In this document: piece after piece, positions 1-12,133 of the stretch
Layout: the number at the start of each line of letters is the position of its first letter
Numbering within the stretch: the first letter of the stretch is position 1
Assembly: GCA_963082875.1 (NCBI GenBank)
Contig: OY720097.1
Coordinates: forward strand, 18,918,501 to 18,982,500
Direction: 5' to 3'
Source: Corella eumyota
Lineage: Eukaryota; Chordata; Ascidiacea; Phlebobranchia; Corellidae
DNA: 64,000 nucleotides
The notes under the pieces: model-generated
Told to the model about the DNA's origin: nothing
The model's database searches: none
Seen by the model: the letters and a program-made list of their open reading frames with translations, nothing else
Translations under genes and position numbers: made by a program

Positions 1-104
1 TGACAGCTTTTTATGTGAAAATGGTGGAACTTGTTTGGTTAACGATGATTTAATTATTGGATGTTATTGTCTACCCGAATATAATGGACTTACATGCAAT
101 GAAG
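1..104 (+). other. Gene A: partial EGF-like exon at window edge
   Basis: The first visible coding bases complete a Cys codon and continue as [13 protein letters not shown], ending in a Cys two codons before the phase-1 donor at 105. It is the counterpart of gene B exon 13172-13282, which is the first EGF after the N-terminal CTLD. This implies that gene A's signal-peptide exon and first CTLD lie just upstream of the window. The following intron 105-400 shows only AT-rich sequence. Confidence 0.8.
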
Positions 105-3100
105 GTTTTTCGAAGCATATTTAATCATATATATTTATATTGTAAATGCATTTAAAATAACTTAAGAACATCATTTGTATTTGCAACCACTTAGATACTA
201 ACTTTAACTAATTTTTATAATTAAAAAAAAACATTTTCATCTTTATCTTAGTTAAAATAAATCTTGATAAGTTGTTTTTATAAAGAATGTAATTAAAAAT
301 ATTAAAAACGACAAATTTTTGACAAAAATTTATGTTTAAATTAAAGTTAATTAACTAAATACTTAAAAAAAAACATATTACTTATTTTTAATAACTTTAG
401 GCCCAGCAGCTATTTTGCCACTTAATGGATATAACATCACATTCTACAACATAACAGCTAAAATAAATCAACTTGAAGCTAATGTAAGATGTGGGAGAAA
501 TGGAGGTGAATTGTTAATCATAAGAGATGAACAAACCCAACAAATTGTTTATGAACAACTAATAGAATGGGAACCTTATGTTGATGATAGTCTTGATTGG
601 CAATCTGGTTACTGGGTTGGTGCAAGTGGTACTGTAAATAGAGATATAAATAAGGAGATAATTTTATATACCTGGCAATGGAGTGATGGTACTAATATAC
701 CATACAACAGTACATTTGGTGGTGATGGTTATCAAAACTGGTTTAAACCAGACAATGGAAATACACCGAAAGGAAATCCAGGATATCTAAGAGTTAGATC
801 ATTAAAAGAATATGAACTTGGAAGTTGGTATGATAACTCACTGAGTGTAACTGCTTATGGTTACATTTGCCAAGAAATCAGTAGGTTTTTTGTTTTGGTT
901 TATATAAATACATTATCTACAACAAAACCAAACAAATAGCAACTTGGAATTATTTACTTTTTAATTTTGCAATGATTTTTGTATAAAACTGTGTTATTAC
1001 TTTAATTTAGATCCTTGTTCAACACAACCATGTACAAGTATGGGAACAAATGGAAGTTGCACTGTAACAAGTGATTTAAGTTATCAGTGTTTTTGCTATA
1101 ATGGTTATTATGATCCAGATTGTTATTCAGGTAATTTTAATACCACTGTAAACATTTTGCTTGATTTTTTATTACTTTAGTAATGAGTAATTTTTACCTA
1201 TATTACAATTTATACAACAAAATTGTGCTGTTTGTATTGTTAATTATCTACTTTTTATTATTTGTAATTAGCATAAAATTTTTATAATGTATTTTTCTAT
1301 TTGTTTTACAGATGCCTGTGATCCTAATCCTTGTTTACATCAGGGAAGTTGTAATGGAAAATCAGATGATCCATATTATCAATGTGATTGCAAGAATGGA
1401 TATTATGGTGCTCGCTGTGAATTCGGTAAATTTAATTAAATTATAAACACGCCATTTAACAAGTCATTATAAATTTAATTACTTATAATATTCTTAATTA
1501 ATAATGTAGACCCATGTTCTATCCAACTATGTAATAATAGTGGAACTTGTAAAGTTGATGGTTCAACGTATCAATGTAATTGCAAAGATGGCTTTTATGG
1601 GGATGACTGTGAATTCAGTAAGTATTAAAATAATTTTTATCATATCATGGATAAAGTTAAACTATGGCTTTTTAACTAAATTGTTTGGAAAAACAATATT
1701 ATTATATGAAAAATGAATTTTCAACAGATTAAGTTTTTTCAACAGAATAATTTATATATCAAGTGGATAATTGTATGTTTAGATCCTTGCACAGTTAATA
1801 GTTGTGTAAGTGAGGGAGCAACAGGAACTTGTAATATTGATGGTTCAACTTATTATTGTGATTGTAAAGATGGATATTATGATCAAAATTGTACCTCAGG
1901 TAAAAAATAATTATATTTTATACACTTGGGTTTTCTGGTGTTAAATGGAACATTATAAGGCTTTTTCTTTAAAAAGTTTTTAACCAAACTGTCTTTAAAA
2001 AAAATTATTATAAATCAATAATCAATCGACATTCGATTAACAATTATGAGCACAAAATAGTTATTAAATTGTCTTATTTTTTCAATATTAATTTTAACTA
2101 ACCACCAAACTTTGTTTTTACAAAGCTTCAATATATTTACTTTAAACCTTTAGAATGCATTTTTCAGATCCATGCACAGTTAATAGTTGTATAAGTGATG
2201 GAGCAACAGGAACTTGTATGGTTAATGGTTCAACTTATTATTGTGATTGTAAGAATGGTTATTATGATCAAAATTGTACTTCAGGTTAATAATTAATTTT
2301 TTTAAAGTTATGTTAAGAATTTTTTGTTTAAATAATTTAATTATTTATTACAAACAGAATATATAAAAACGATTGGTTACAAGCAAATATTTAAAGTTAT
2401 TTTACTATTGAAATTTGTGTTTTTACTTTGTTTAGATCCATGTACAATACAACCATGTGAAAATAATGGAACTTGTAATATTAGTGGTTCAACATTTTAT
2501 TGTGATTGCTTACCTGGTTATTATGACTACAACTGTACTTCAGGTTAATTTTTCTTTAACCACTTTAAAGATTAGAAACTTTATATTTTTATTATTCTTT
2601 TATTTATTTTTAATCATTTGTTAACTAACTTAGGATAAAATTGTTTAAATGATTTTTAGCATTAAGCTACATTTAAATCCTGTTATAAGTACAAAGTTGT
2701 TATCACAATATTAAAGCCATTAATCATTTATTATATCTTTTGATAAAAGAACATTAAAATAGTGTTAAAACTTTGTTTTATAAAATTTGTGCATATACTT
2801 ACTTTTGTTTTAATTTATAGATCCATGTACAATACAACCATGTGAAAATAATGGAACTTGTAATATAAATGGTTCAACTTATGACTGTACTTGTCCGGAT
2901 GGTTATTATGATCACAATTGTACTTCAGGTAAATAAAAGAGCCACAACTGTTAAACATGGATTTTACTATTGTTTAAAAAAAGTGTGATAGTACATGTCA
3001 ATAAAAAAAATTTAAATCTGTGTTTATTAAATCAATTTATTTTTTATTTTAGACCCATGTACAATACAACTATGTGAAAATGGTGGAACTTGTAATATTA

Positions 3101-6100
3101 ATGGTTCAACTTATCAATGTGATTGCTTACCTGAATATAATGGATACAATTGTGACGAAGGTAAAATGTTTTTTTATTTTTTTTAATAGTTTTTACAGAA
3201 CATCCATTAATAGGCAAACTTTTAATAGGTTATAACAGTTTTGTTAACAAAAGAATTTCATGTAATTTAATTTCTCTTGTTAAAATGTAATAATTGTTTA
3301 AATTACATTATCTTTTTAGTTCCAGCTTCAGTAGCACCACTTAATGGATATAATATGGCATTCTACAACATAACTGCTAAAATAACTCACCTTGAAGCTA
3401 ATATAAGATGTGGTAGAAATGGAGGTGAATTGTTGATCATAAGAGATAATCAAACCCAACAAATGGTTAATGAACAACTATGCGAATGGGAACCTTATGT
3501 TAATGATAGTCTTAGTTGGCAATCTGGTTTTTGGGTTGGTGGAAATGGTACTGCAACACCATATAACTGGCAATGGAGTGATGGTACTAATATACCATAT
3601 AACAGCACATTTGGTGGTGATGGTTATCAAAACTGGTATACACCTACTAATGGAAATAATCCAAAACAAAACCCAGGATATCTTAGAGTTAGATCATTAA
3701 AGCAAAATGGACTTGGAAGTTGGTATGATAATGCAATTAAACAAACAGCTTATGGTTACATCTGCCAAGAAATAAGTATGAAGATTTTTTATTTTTGAGG
3801 ATTTGTATATTTGTTTATTACTTTTTTAAATTTTTATAGACAACTGTACATACCAACCATGTGAAAATAAGGGAACTTGTTATAATGATGGTTTTTGTAT
3901 GTGTCCAGATGGTTATTATGGCAAAAATTGTGAATCAGGTTTGTTTGTAAATTATTTTATTACACTACTTGGTTTTAAGTTTTAAATACAAAGTTTTTAT
4001 GTACCTTTTTTAATTTTTTAGTGTATTAAAACACTGTTACCTAAATTTGTTGTAAAAATTTTTCATTTACAACAAATTTAGATAACAGTAACTAAGTATT
4101 TGTTGAAACACATGTTTTAAATACTGAGTTATATTTATATTTGCTATTTAGATCCATGTACAATACAACCATGTAAAAAAAATGGAACTTGTAATATTGT
4201 TGGTTCAACTTATCGATGTGATTGCTTACCTGGTTATTATGACAGAAATTGTACTTCAGGTAAGATCATATTGATTACTATAAAAATAAATGTATATATT
4301 GCAAAACACAAACTACATTTAATTTGCATTAAATAGCTAGTAATTACTTTTTTTTCAATTTTTAGATCCATGTACAATAAAACCATGTAAGAATGGAGGA
4401 ACTTGTAATATTGATGGTTCAACTCACCAGTGTAATTGCTTTAAAGGATATTATGGTGATGATTGTGAATTTGGTAAATATTACATTTTAATTATTACTT
4501 AATTATGTAAATTAACTTTCAAATTTATTGGTTTTACTAATTGTTACGATTGTCAGGGTGGTTAATATAACAAAAGTTGTGTTTCTAATAAATGTTTTCA
4601 TTTTTTTAAACTTTTTTTATGATAAAAAATAATGTAAATTCATTAATATTGAGAGATTAATAATAAATATTTGTTTATTGTATATCTTTAAATTTTAAAA
4701 ACTGCATATTAATTAGATCCATGTACAATACAACCTTGTGAAAATAATGGAACTTGTAATATTGATGGCTCAACTTATCAATGTGATTGCTTTCCTGGTT
4801 ACTATGTTAAAAATTGTTCAACAGGTAATATAGAAAAAGCCTGTCATTTGTGTATTTAGTTAATAATGTTATAATATTACTAGATGCTTGTGATCCCGTT
4901 CCTTGCTTAAATCAAGGAATTTGCATAAGAGAATCGGAAAATCCATATTATCAATGTAATTGTACTTCTACCTATACTAGTGTAAATTGTCAAGATGGTA
5001 AGTATTTAGGTTATACTTAAAGTTTTTGAATAAATTAAGGTCTATTTATCGTGATTTTGTTTGTGTGGCTTAATTATTTTGTTTTAAAAACCAATGCGTT
5101 AGGTTGCTTGCCAGTAAATTTAAAATTTTTTGTATCTAAGTGTTAGTTTTATTTTTTTCTAAAAACACTTTATTGGTTATTGTTTTATGTTTTTTTTATG
5201 ACCAACAGGTATAATATAATTACATCTGTTTAACAGGAAGCTTTGTACCATCTGAAGAATTACAATATTCTGTTTTTGTAAGTAATGGTGAACCCACTTC
5301 ATTTAATAATTCAATAATACAAAGTGCTAGTTATGGAGGTGCATTGGCTATTATTAAAAACAATCAAACACAAATTGCTGTAGAAAGCTATCTAAAAAAA
5401 CATATAAACAGCAAAAGCTTATGGATTGGTGGAAGAAAAATTAATCAGGGTAAGAATGCTTATTTTAAGTAATAAATCTATATATAAATTGTACATATTG
5501 TTAGTAATATCCTTTTCATTTATTGATTAAGAATGGAAATGGCTTGACAATAGTTTGATACCAATAAAAGAAGGATTTCATAATTGGAAAAATATTGCTG
5601 TTTTTGAAACAAAAAATGATGCAGAATGTTTGGCTTTAGAAGAAAATACTTTTAAGTGGATAAGTAAACCTTGCTCTCAAGAAAACGATTTTGTTTTAGA
5701 AAAATCAGGTAGGTGATTTTGTAATTTGTTTTTAGTTTTCACTTTAGACTTAAAATAAGTGTTTAAAGAAAGTATATGTAAAATACAAAAAATTAAAAAT
5801 TTCTATAATGTTTTTGTTAAAGCAACAACATCTTTATGTGGAACTACAAAATGTGAAAATGGTGGAACATGTCATGAAAGTGGAGCCCATTATTATTGTG
5901 AATGTGTGAAAGAATTTGATGGAGAAGTTTGTCAAAATCAAATTCCTAAACCTTCTAGTAAAACTTTTGATTATTTTTCTATTGTAGTTGTGTAAAAATA
6001 GCATGTAAAATGTGATTTAAAAAACTTTTAATGCTACCAAATAAACATCCCTGGCTAAAATTTATTTGTTTTATAGATACTACAATCTACATTGTTATTG

Positions 6101-9100
6101 GAGTGGTGACAGGTGTTTTAGTTATTGCTATTTGTGTTGGCGTTTATTTTTGGAAGAAACGGTAAAACAAAACTTATATAAACTGTATATTTTTGCCTTT
6201 TTATTAGAATTCTAGTTTTATGTACAAACATTTATATATGCATCTCTAATGTTAAATTTTTTATGGTCTTTTAAGAACCGCATACTTTTTTGTTTAGAAA
6301 AACAAAGTCTGATAAAAGTACTGCTGTACCTATGCAACAAACACAACCAAGTAAAACCATTTAAAAGATATTATTAAAAAATATTTTTATTATTGAGCAA
6401 TTTACACATTTATATATATTTATTATATATCACTAAAATAAATGTTTGCCTAGCAATAATTATAACCTAAGATTTTTAAATTTTTGCTATTTAGCAAAAA
6501 TTGTTTAAATGTTTGTTTTACAACTTATCTAATGTTTGCTTTCACTTTATTGATTACTTTAAGGTAACAGTACACAGAATAATGCAAACATTGGTCCTGA
6601 GTTTAATCAAATTTATGAGAATGTTACTTTTGTAAACACAAAACCAAGAAACCCTTATGAAGTTTATAGAATAAACAAAGAAGATTTATTGGACACATTT
6701 AACAACTTGGTTAAAGAAGATGATTTAGAATTTGACGATCAATATGGAAATGTGATTTTAACAATTAATAATATTTAATAATAACTTTGGCTACGACAAT
6801 GTATTTATAGTAATTTTAATTTGAAAATTTATTGAAATTTTTTATTTATAAATAAATATAGTTATGTTATTTTAAAGAAATTGAAACAAGCTTCTGTTCA
6901 TGTAAAATCTCCTACTACACAAGCTTCTTTGGCTGAAAACAAACCCAAAAATCGCTACTCAAATATTTTGCCATGTGAGATTTTTCTGTATAGTTGTTAT
7001 GTTCAATTATATAGTTTGTAGTAAAAAATACTTTTTAGATAACTTTAGTATGAGTATTTTTGTTTTACGTATGTAGATGACTTGACAAGAGTGAAATTAC
7101 AAGGCCAAGATGATTACATCAATGCAAATTACATGGATGTAAGTTAAAAAACTATTCTACATTGTTATTATTTCATTATTTTTTTGTTCATGCAATGTTA
7201 CGCAATGTTTTTTGTTCATGCAATGTTAACTTTTTGGCTAAGTTTAAAAATATCAAATATAATTTTTTATCTGATATTTGTTTTTGTATTCTAGTGCTAC
7301 AATAAACCCAAGCGATATATTGCAAGTCAAGGTCCTATTGCTAAAACCGTTCCTGACTTTTGGCAAATGATTTTAGAGCAAAAATGCAAAGTAATTGTGA
7401 TGCTTACGAATGTGACTGAACATGGCAAGGTGAGACTAAGAAATAGTTAAAAAAAATTAATTCACAATGTAATTTTAAAACTGTTCATTTTGTGTCTGTG
7501 TTTAAGGTTTTTGTATGCATAGTGACTCTTATTTTTTAAATTGTTTGTTAGTGGCAAACAATCAGTTAAAAAAGTATGTTAATCACCCCCTAAACTTTTA
7601 AACAATATTGACTAATTTTGTTCTGATTATCACTTTATTAGTTTTCCATTGCTACTTACATTTCAAAGTTTATATTATAACTTTATTAATATTTTATTGC
7701 CACCTAAACACTTTATGTTTTGCGTACTTATTAAAAAAAACAAAATTAAAATGATAAATTATGTTGATAGAAAAAATGTGAAAAGTACTGGCCTGATCCA
7801 GGTACGACAATGAACTATGGAAACGTCAGTGTTAAGGGTGGAGAGGAATCCATGTTTGGGTACTATACTGTGAGAAAATTACATGCCAAAGGTATTAACC
7901 ATGGAGTAAGTGACTCTGAATGTCCTAATATAAAATCTATTATGTTTAAAAATAAAAGATTCTTAAATTTATCTGTTTTAATACCTTGGGCTATAAAGTG
8001 CTAGTTTAATTTTTTTTTTAATTTTTACACATTGAATTTGATATATGTAATTTTTGGTTTAGTTTGAGCTAGATGTAACACAGTTTCAGTATCTGACTTG
8101 GCCAGATCATGGTGTTCCAGTTTCAACCAGTCCTTTCTTTAAACTATACAAACATGTCAAAGCTGTTCAAGATAGCAAGACCCCAACTGCTGTTCATTGC
8201 AGGTAAAATAATAGTTTATGTTAAGTTAAGTTGTTAAAATTTTCCCCTAAAAAATTTTTTTGTATTGGTTTGAGATAATCATGATTTTAAATAATTATCT
8301 TTTTCATAAACTGTAAAATAATATTTTATTACGTTTATGACTAACTTGTAAAATCATTTCAAGTTTTTATGAGATTTATAGATAGTTGGTTAAAAAGAAA
8401 TTTATTACTTTATAGCTTGAAACATGTTATTTCCACCTGAGTTAATATTTGATTTTTTATAGTGCTGGTGTAGGTAGAACTGGTACATTTATTGGCTTTG
8501 ATTGTTTGATCGAAGAAATGAAAATGGATAAAAATAGAGTTAATATTTTTCAAACGGTCCTAACATAAGAACACAAAGAACTGACATGGTGCAGACCAAG
8601 GTTATTTATTGATTTTACAAATTTTTAACTTTCATTTTGCCTTTTATTTGTATGAATCGCTCTAAATTAGTTGCGTTTTATTTAATTAAAAAATGTTTGG
8701 CATTTTTACTGTTTTAGTCAATATACAAATAGGTGAAAACATTTTATAGTACAGGACAAGTTTAAACAAGTTTTGAGCAACTTTTTTTAAACTGATATAT
8801 TAAATGTTTTGAAAAGTTATTAATTTATCCTTATTTATAATGTATATCTTGAAAACCTTATGTTTTGTACCACTTGTACAAAAATATTATAACACACAAC
8901 TTAAGGTTTCTTTATGATGTTGTATTTGTTTACAGAGCCAGTACATCTTCCTGCACAAACTTATCACCGAAGAAGTTGTGCTTGGTGACAGTGACTTTGA
9001 TGTCAAAGTTCTAGGAAAAAAAATTAAAAAACAGATGCAGTATGTCTAATATCTTTTTGTTTTATAAAATATACTGTTAACTATGAATATATGTTTGAGT

Positions 9101-11060
9101 TAATTAATAAACATTTATAACTTGAAATTATATATTTAGTTTTAATTTTATAAAATAATAACTTAGTTGACTGTCAATGTAGTATGGTACACATTAAACA
9201 AAAAAAGTTCTTCTGTGAGTTGTTTATCGTGCGTGTACATAAATTAACTCTTTTAAATTTTGTTTTAGAAAAATTGGTGGTGTTTCTGGTTACGAAGAGG
9301 ACTTTAAAAAGCTTGATATAATCGGACCACTTTACCCAAGTCATGAAATAGCCAGACGATCTGGCAATGCTGAAAAAAACCTTAATGACTTTGTTTTACC
9401 TTGTATGTAGTTTTTAATTTCAATAAAAATAAATGTATTTTAATTATGGGATTCAAGTGTATTAAATTGGGCTAGAATAAATATTGTATTAAATGTTGCT
9501 AAGGAGGCTTTTTTTTACCTCATAAACAGTATTTTTAAAGTTTAAAATTACTGGTATTTTCTAGATGATCATGCCAACTTTATTTTAATGCCCTTGCAAA
9601 ATGAAGATATGCCAGCTTACTACAATGCTTCTCTTATTAAGGTTATATAACTGTTTTATTTTGATCGATTTTTTATTCTGGTAGGCTATATATATTTTGT
9701 TATGTAGATGTTGATATTATTGTAGTCTGCAGACAACTACTGTTTAATAAATTTAAACCTTTTGGTCATATAAATTTATAGGGTTACAGTCCATCTGAAA
9801 ATATTGTTGCAGCTCAAGGACCAACTGATAATACAGTGGCGGAGTTCTGGCACAGCGTGTGGCACCATAGTCTTAGAACTATTGTTATGCTACAACAGTC
9901 GAATGAGCAAGTTAATGTAAGTCTTTTCGTTATAGTCAATAACAGAAACAAAGGGTAATTTAAATAAGTGTGTGAAATAAAAATAAAAATGTATGAAATT
10001 TTATTCTTTTAGACTCAGTTTGTACAATATTGGCCTAGTATTATTGGTAAGAGTGAACAATATCGTGAATACAAAGTAACACTTCAATCTGAGGAAGAAC
10101 TTACTCCTGAAATTGTTAAAAGAAAAATAGTGTTGTCATGCAATAAAGTTCAGGTAAGATTGTTGTTCACATGTTACTGTGCCCTGTCTAGAAAGGCAAT
10201 TAGAGTGAAAGGGCAAATAAATTATCAAAAATAAATATAAAAAAATTTTGTTATTTGTTTGTCAAATGGTTTTCAAATTAAAACGAGAAGATATGTATTT
10301 AAACCTTACTTGTTTTTTATTAAATACTTATATTGATTTAAAGATAACTGTCCATCACTTTCAACTTAATGACTGGGAAGATCACACAGCTCCATCTAGA
10401 TGTGATGTTATAATTGATTTGGTCGAACGAGCACAAAAAAGTTATATTCATAATGGGGGAAGTATGGCTGTGCATTGCAGGTTAATAGTATTATTTGTTA
10501 TGGTCGTTTGTAAAATTTTGCTCAATTCTTATACTTTCATTCTATATTACTATTTGTGTAAAGTTAAGTGAAGCAATTATCAAGTGTACATAATTCTAGC
10601 ACCAAATTTTTCTAGTTTTCTAATACACAAGCTTTAACTTTAAAAATTACTTTGATAATAATTGACATATTTTTTTCAGTGATGGTGCTGGTCGAACTGG
10701 GGTGTTTATTGCAGCTTTGAACTTGATAGAGCGAATAAAAAACGAGAACAAGATCGATGTTTTGAGGACAGTCAAGGACATGAGAGACATGAGACCTGGA
10801 ATGGTGGAAAATCTGGTAAGAGATATTTTAACTTAATTTGTATTAGTTTTTAATATTGTTTTTCATTGGTAATTAAAATTTTAAAATAGTTTAACTACTA
10901 ATTTATAAACCTATAACTTAAAAATTGTAAGAATTATGGGGTACCTAATGCAAATATATGTTATTATATTTAGGAACAGTACATGTTTTTGTATAAAATT
11001 TGTGAGCATTACGTAGATTCATTTTCTGCGTATGAGAATTTTATGCCTAAACAAGCATAA
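1..11060 (+). CDS. Gene A: CTLD/EGF receptor-type tyrosine phosphatase, 5' partial, one frameshift in D1
   Basis: Multi-exon gene cut by the left window edge. Visible exons: 1-104, 401-880, 1011-1130, 1312-1425, 1510-1617, 1783-1899, 2168-2284, 2436-2543, 2821-2928, 3053-3160, 3320-3775, 3840-3938, 4152-4259, 4366-4473, 4717-4824, 4884-4997, 5237-5449, 5532-5708, 5823-5957, 6077-6161, 6298-6350, 6564-6751, 6878-6974, 7077-7138, 7295-7429, 7771-7905, 8063-8202, 8463-8600, 8936-9039, 9269-9402, 9565-9641, 9782-9916, 10013-10153, 10344-10480, 10680-10815, 10974-11060 (TAA). Domain order: EGF, CTLD, 8 EGF, CTLD, 5 EGF, lectin-like domain, EGF, transmembrane helix, PTP D1, PTP D2. Exon 8463-8600 is one base shorter than its gene B counterpart and runs into TAA at 8566-8568; all other phases agree with B. 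Either a recent pseudogenising or truncating change, or a sequence error. Introns over 300 bases (7430-7770, 8601-8935) hold nothing else I recognise. Exons were placed by splice signals, phase and comparison with gene B. Confidence 0.88.
401..880 (+). other. Gene A: C-type-lectin-like domain exon
   Basis: A 480-bp phase 1-1 exon encoding one CTLD. Visible landmarks are [19 protein letters not shown], the [11 protein letters not shown] core, [12 protein letters not shown], and the closing YICQ. Only the outer disulfide pair (RC and YIC) is present; the inner pair usual in this family is missing. No EPN or QPD sugar-binding tripeptide is seen, so classical calcium-dependent sugar binding is doubtful. 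Contains an N-P/I-T style N-glycosylation sequon (NIT, NST). It carries a ten-residue insertion around 640-670 relative to the other copies. Confidence 0.85.
1011..3160 (+). other. Gene A: eight EGF-like single-domain exons
   Basis: Exons 1011-1130, 1312-1425, 1510-1617, 1783-1899, 2168-2284, 2436-2543, 2821-2928 and 3053-3160 each encode one six-cysteine EGF-like module of 36-40 residues. The usual form is [16 protein letters not shown]...CDC...GYYD.NC. Each begins and ends in phase 1, so any exon can be lost or duplicated without changing frame. Several are close copies of one another at nucleotide level (for example 1783 and 2168; 2436 and 2821), pointing to recent internal duplication. 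No calcium-binding EGF consensus (D-x-D/N-E at the start) is evident. Role: a stalk between lectin domains, possibly also ligand contact. Confidence 0.87.
3320..3775 (+). other. Gene A: second visible C-type-lectin-like domain exon
   Basis: A 456-bp phase 1-1 exon beginning [12 protein letters not shown] and ending YICQEI. It has [32 protein letters not shown] and YICQ. As in the other full CTLDs of this locus only the outer cysteine pair remains. The match to the CTLD at 401-880 is high over long stretches of DNA, consistent with duplication or gene conversion. The overlapping frames in this exon are shadows. Confidence 0.86.
3840..4997 (+). other. Gene A: five EGF-like exons
   Basis: Exons 3840-3938, 4152-4259, 4366-4473, 4717-4824 and 4884-4997 encode five EGF-like modules in phase 1-1 cassettes. 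The first is the shortest (33 codons) and has a Cys-Met-Cys step where its neighbours have Cys-Asp/Asn-Cys with a longer preceding loop. The last belongs to a second subtype starting DACDPVPC with a longer loop between Cys 3 and Cys 4. In gene B the same final position is also of this DACDP subtype. Confidence 0.86.
5237..5708 (+). other. Gene A: membrane-proximal lectin-like domain in two exons
   Basis: Exons 5237-5449 and 5532-5708 encode about 130 residues. Lectin-fold landmarks are [36 protein letters not shown] and WISKPC followed by ENDFV. This domain keeps the inner cysteine pair (AEC and KPC) and lacks the outer pair, the reverse of the other CTLDs in the gene. Splitting by a phase-1 intron after the WIGG strand also separates it from the single-exon CTLDs. 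No sugar-binding tripeptide is visible. Confidence 0.75.
5823..5957 (+). other. Gene A: membrane-proximal EGF-like exon
   Basis: A 45-codon phase 1-1 exon: [14 protein letters not shown]...[14 protein letters not shown], then a short Pro/Ser stalk before the membrane. The acceptor (TTAAAG) is weak and an open frame continues upstream of it from 5759, so exon-boundary choice here is less sure than elsewhere. The gene B counterpart is 19518-19652. Confidence 0.75.
6077..6751 (+). other. Gene A: transmembrane helix and juxtamembrane exons
   Basis: Exon 6077-6161 encodes a hydrophobic helix ([20 protein letters not shown]) ended by WKKR, the expected stop-transfer signal facing the cytoplasm. 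Exons 6298-6350 and 6564-6751 encode a polar juxtamembrane linker. It contains a Tyr-Glu-Asn-Val motif (Tyr codon at 6614) and a NPYEVYRI segment ahead of the phosphatase. Exon sequence is nearly identical to gene B. Confidence 0.86.
6878..9039 (+). other. Gene A: PTP domain D1, frame broken after the catalytic loop
   Basis: Exons 6878-6974, 7077-7138, 7295-7429, 7771-7905, 8063-8202, 8463-8600, 8936-9039. Landmarks present: [36 protein letters not shown] and the phosphatase loop [10 protein letters not shown], so the active-site Cys, Arg and general-acid Asp are all encoded. In exon 8463-8600 one base is missing relative to gene B around 8557-8566, giving a TAA at 8566-8568 before the Q-loop. 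The exon's splice sites are intact. If real, the change removes the end of D1 and all of D2. Confidence 0.85.
9269..11060 (+). other. Gene A: PTP domain D2 exons and C-terminus
   Basis: Exons 9269-9402, 9565-9641, 9782-9916, 10013-10153, 10344-10480, 10680-10815 and 10974-11060 keep an open D2 in the original frame. [10 protein letters not shown] is kept, but the WPD loop reads W-E-D, the KNRY tyrosine is absent ([11 protein letters not shown]) and the Q-loop has Glu in place of Gln (MVENLEQY). The tail ends [16 protein letters not shown]. Lying downstream of the frameshift, D2 would not be translated if the frameshift is real. Confidence 0.84.
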
Positions 11061-11135
11061 GAACTAACGGCTTGAACTGGAACTTTTGTATATGGTCTGT
11101 ATAGCTATTCAATTAGCAAATAACATTTTTTTTGA

Positions 11136-11141
11136 AATAAA
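11136..11141 (+). promoter_or_regulatory. Candidate polyadenylation signal of gene A
   Basis: AATAAA lies 76 bases after the stop codon of gene A, a normal distance. A second AATAAA is at 11281-11286. In such AT-rich DNA the hexamer is common, so position is the main support. Confidence 0.45.
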
Positions 11142-11322
11142 ATTGCTGTATTAGGTAGATTAATTCATTTAAAAGTAAAAAATAGTAGTTCAACACATTG
11201 TGCCTTGATTTTATACCATTTTAATTTGGATTATTAAACATATTTTAAATATGCTTTTGTGCAATTTAGCTAAACACATAAATAAATGTAAAACTGATAA
11301 AATTTGTCCCAAATAGCTTTTA

Positions 11323-11404
11323 GTAATTATTTTACATATCTATTTTTTGTAATTATTTTACATATCTAAAAAAAAAACTTTTTAGTAATTATTTTACATA
11401 TCTA
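11323..11404. repeat. Three imperfectly spaced copies of a 20-bp motif
   Basis: GTAATTATTTTACATATCTA occurs at 11323-11342, 11349-11368 and 11385-11404, separated by short A/T runs. Seen directly; no function inferred. Confidence 0.8.
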
Positions 11405-12067
11405 AAGTTTTATACAGAATAATTGCAATTTTTAAAAAAAAATAGGCCCAATTTAAAATTTGTTTATTATTTTTAATTGTGTTTTTTAAAAAACCTCTTC
11501 GTGATATTTTTTATTAAATTCTCAAACTTTTACTTTTACATATATTTTGTTTATTCAATTTTTTATGTAAAAACCAAAAATTATTCATTACAGCATGTTT
11601 GTTTTATTTTTAACAATATTTTTCACCGCCAATATATGTAATATTCATCACATTTTAATAAATTATTGTTCAATATTTTCCAAACAAAACTAGCATTAAA
11701 CGCCTTGTATGTGTTTACAAAAAAAAATCTAAAATTTAGCAATAAAACAGGTAGGCATTAAAACACAAGTAAGTGTGATTTTAAATACTAATAAAATATT
11801 CTGATTTAAGTTAAAATTAAACTTTCTATCCTGAGTTTTTTTGCATTGCATAAATTTTTAACAACTTGTTTGTGGCGACTTTTATTAAGCAAACGCATAA
11901 AATTTTGTAAATCATTTATCTATTGTTTTAATCTTATGCAAACAATACGAGGAACTTTCATTTTAATGTTTGTTTTGAATTGTGTTACACAAAATGTAAC
12001 TATTAAGCTTTATTAGTGCTTTTTGTTTGTGTATTAGTTGGTAGTTTGACAGGTATTTTTTATTCTG

Positions 12068-12075
12068 TATAAATA
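12068..12075 (+). promoter_or_regulatory. Possible TATA box of gene B
   Basis: TATAAATA sits about 60 bases before the gene B start codon, leaving a short leader. AT-richness makes chance matches likely, so this is tentative. Confidence 0.3.
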
Positions 12076-12133
12076 TATTATTTTTCAAATAATTTGATGT
12101 TGTAACAGTAACACAAAAGTTGAATTAAGTAAC

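Larger units (their letters stand above)
11061..12133. other. Intergenic region between genes A and B
   Basis: About 1.07 kb holding the presumed 3' end of gene A and the promoter and 5' leader of gene B. No coding exon or RNA gene was recognised. It includes a three-copy 20-bp repeat (11323-11404) and a TATAAATA at 12068-12075. Confidence 0.6.

Noticed and set aside
3470-3700. Alternative-frame and minus-strand open frames inside the CTLD exons (also around 12489-12680, 14176-14466, 15917-16195, 16754-16951)
   Set aside because: They recur at the same place in each CTLD copy and are shadows of the lectin frame; they show no domain, signal peptide or splice logic of their own.
7810-8004. Open frame 7810-8004 (and 21488-21685 in gene B) as a separate small gene
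   Set aside because: It is the D1 exon read past its GTAAGT donor into the intron; the true exon ends at 7905 (21583) and joins 8063 (21750) in phase 0.
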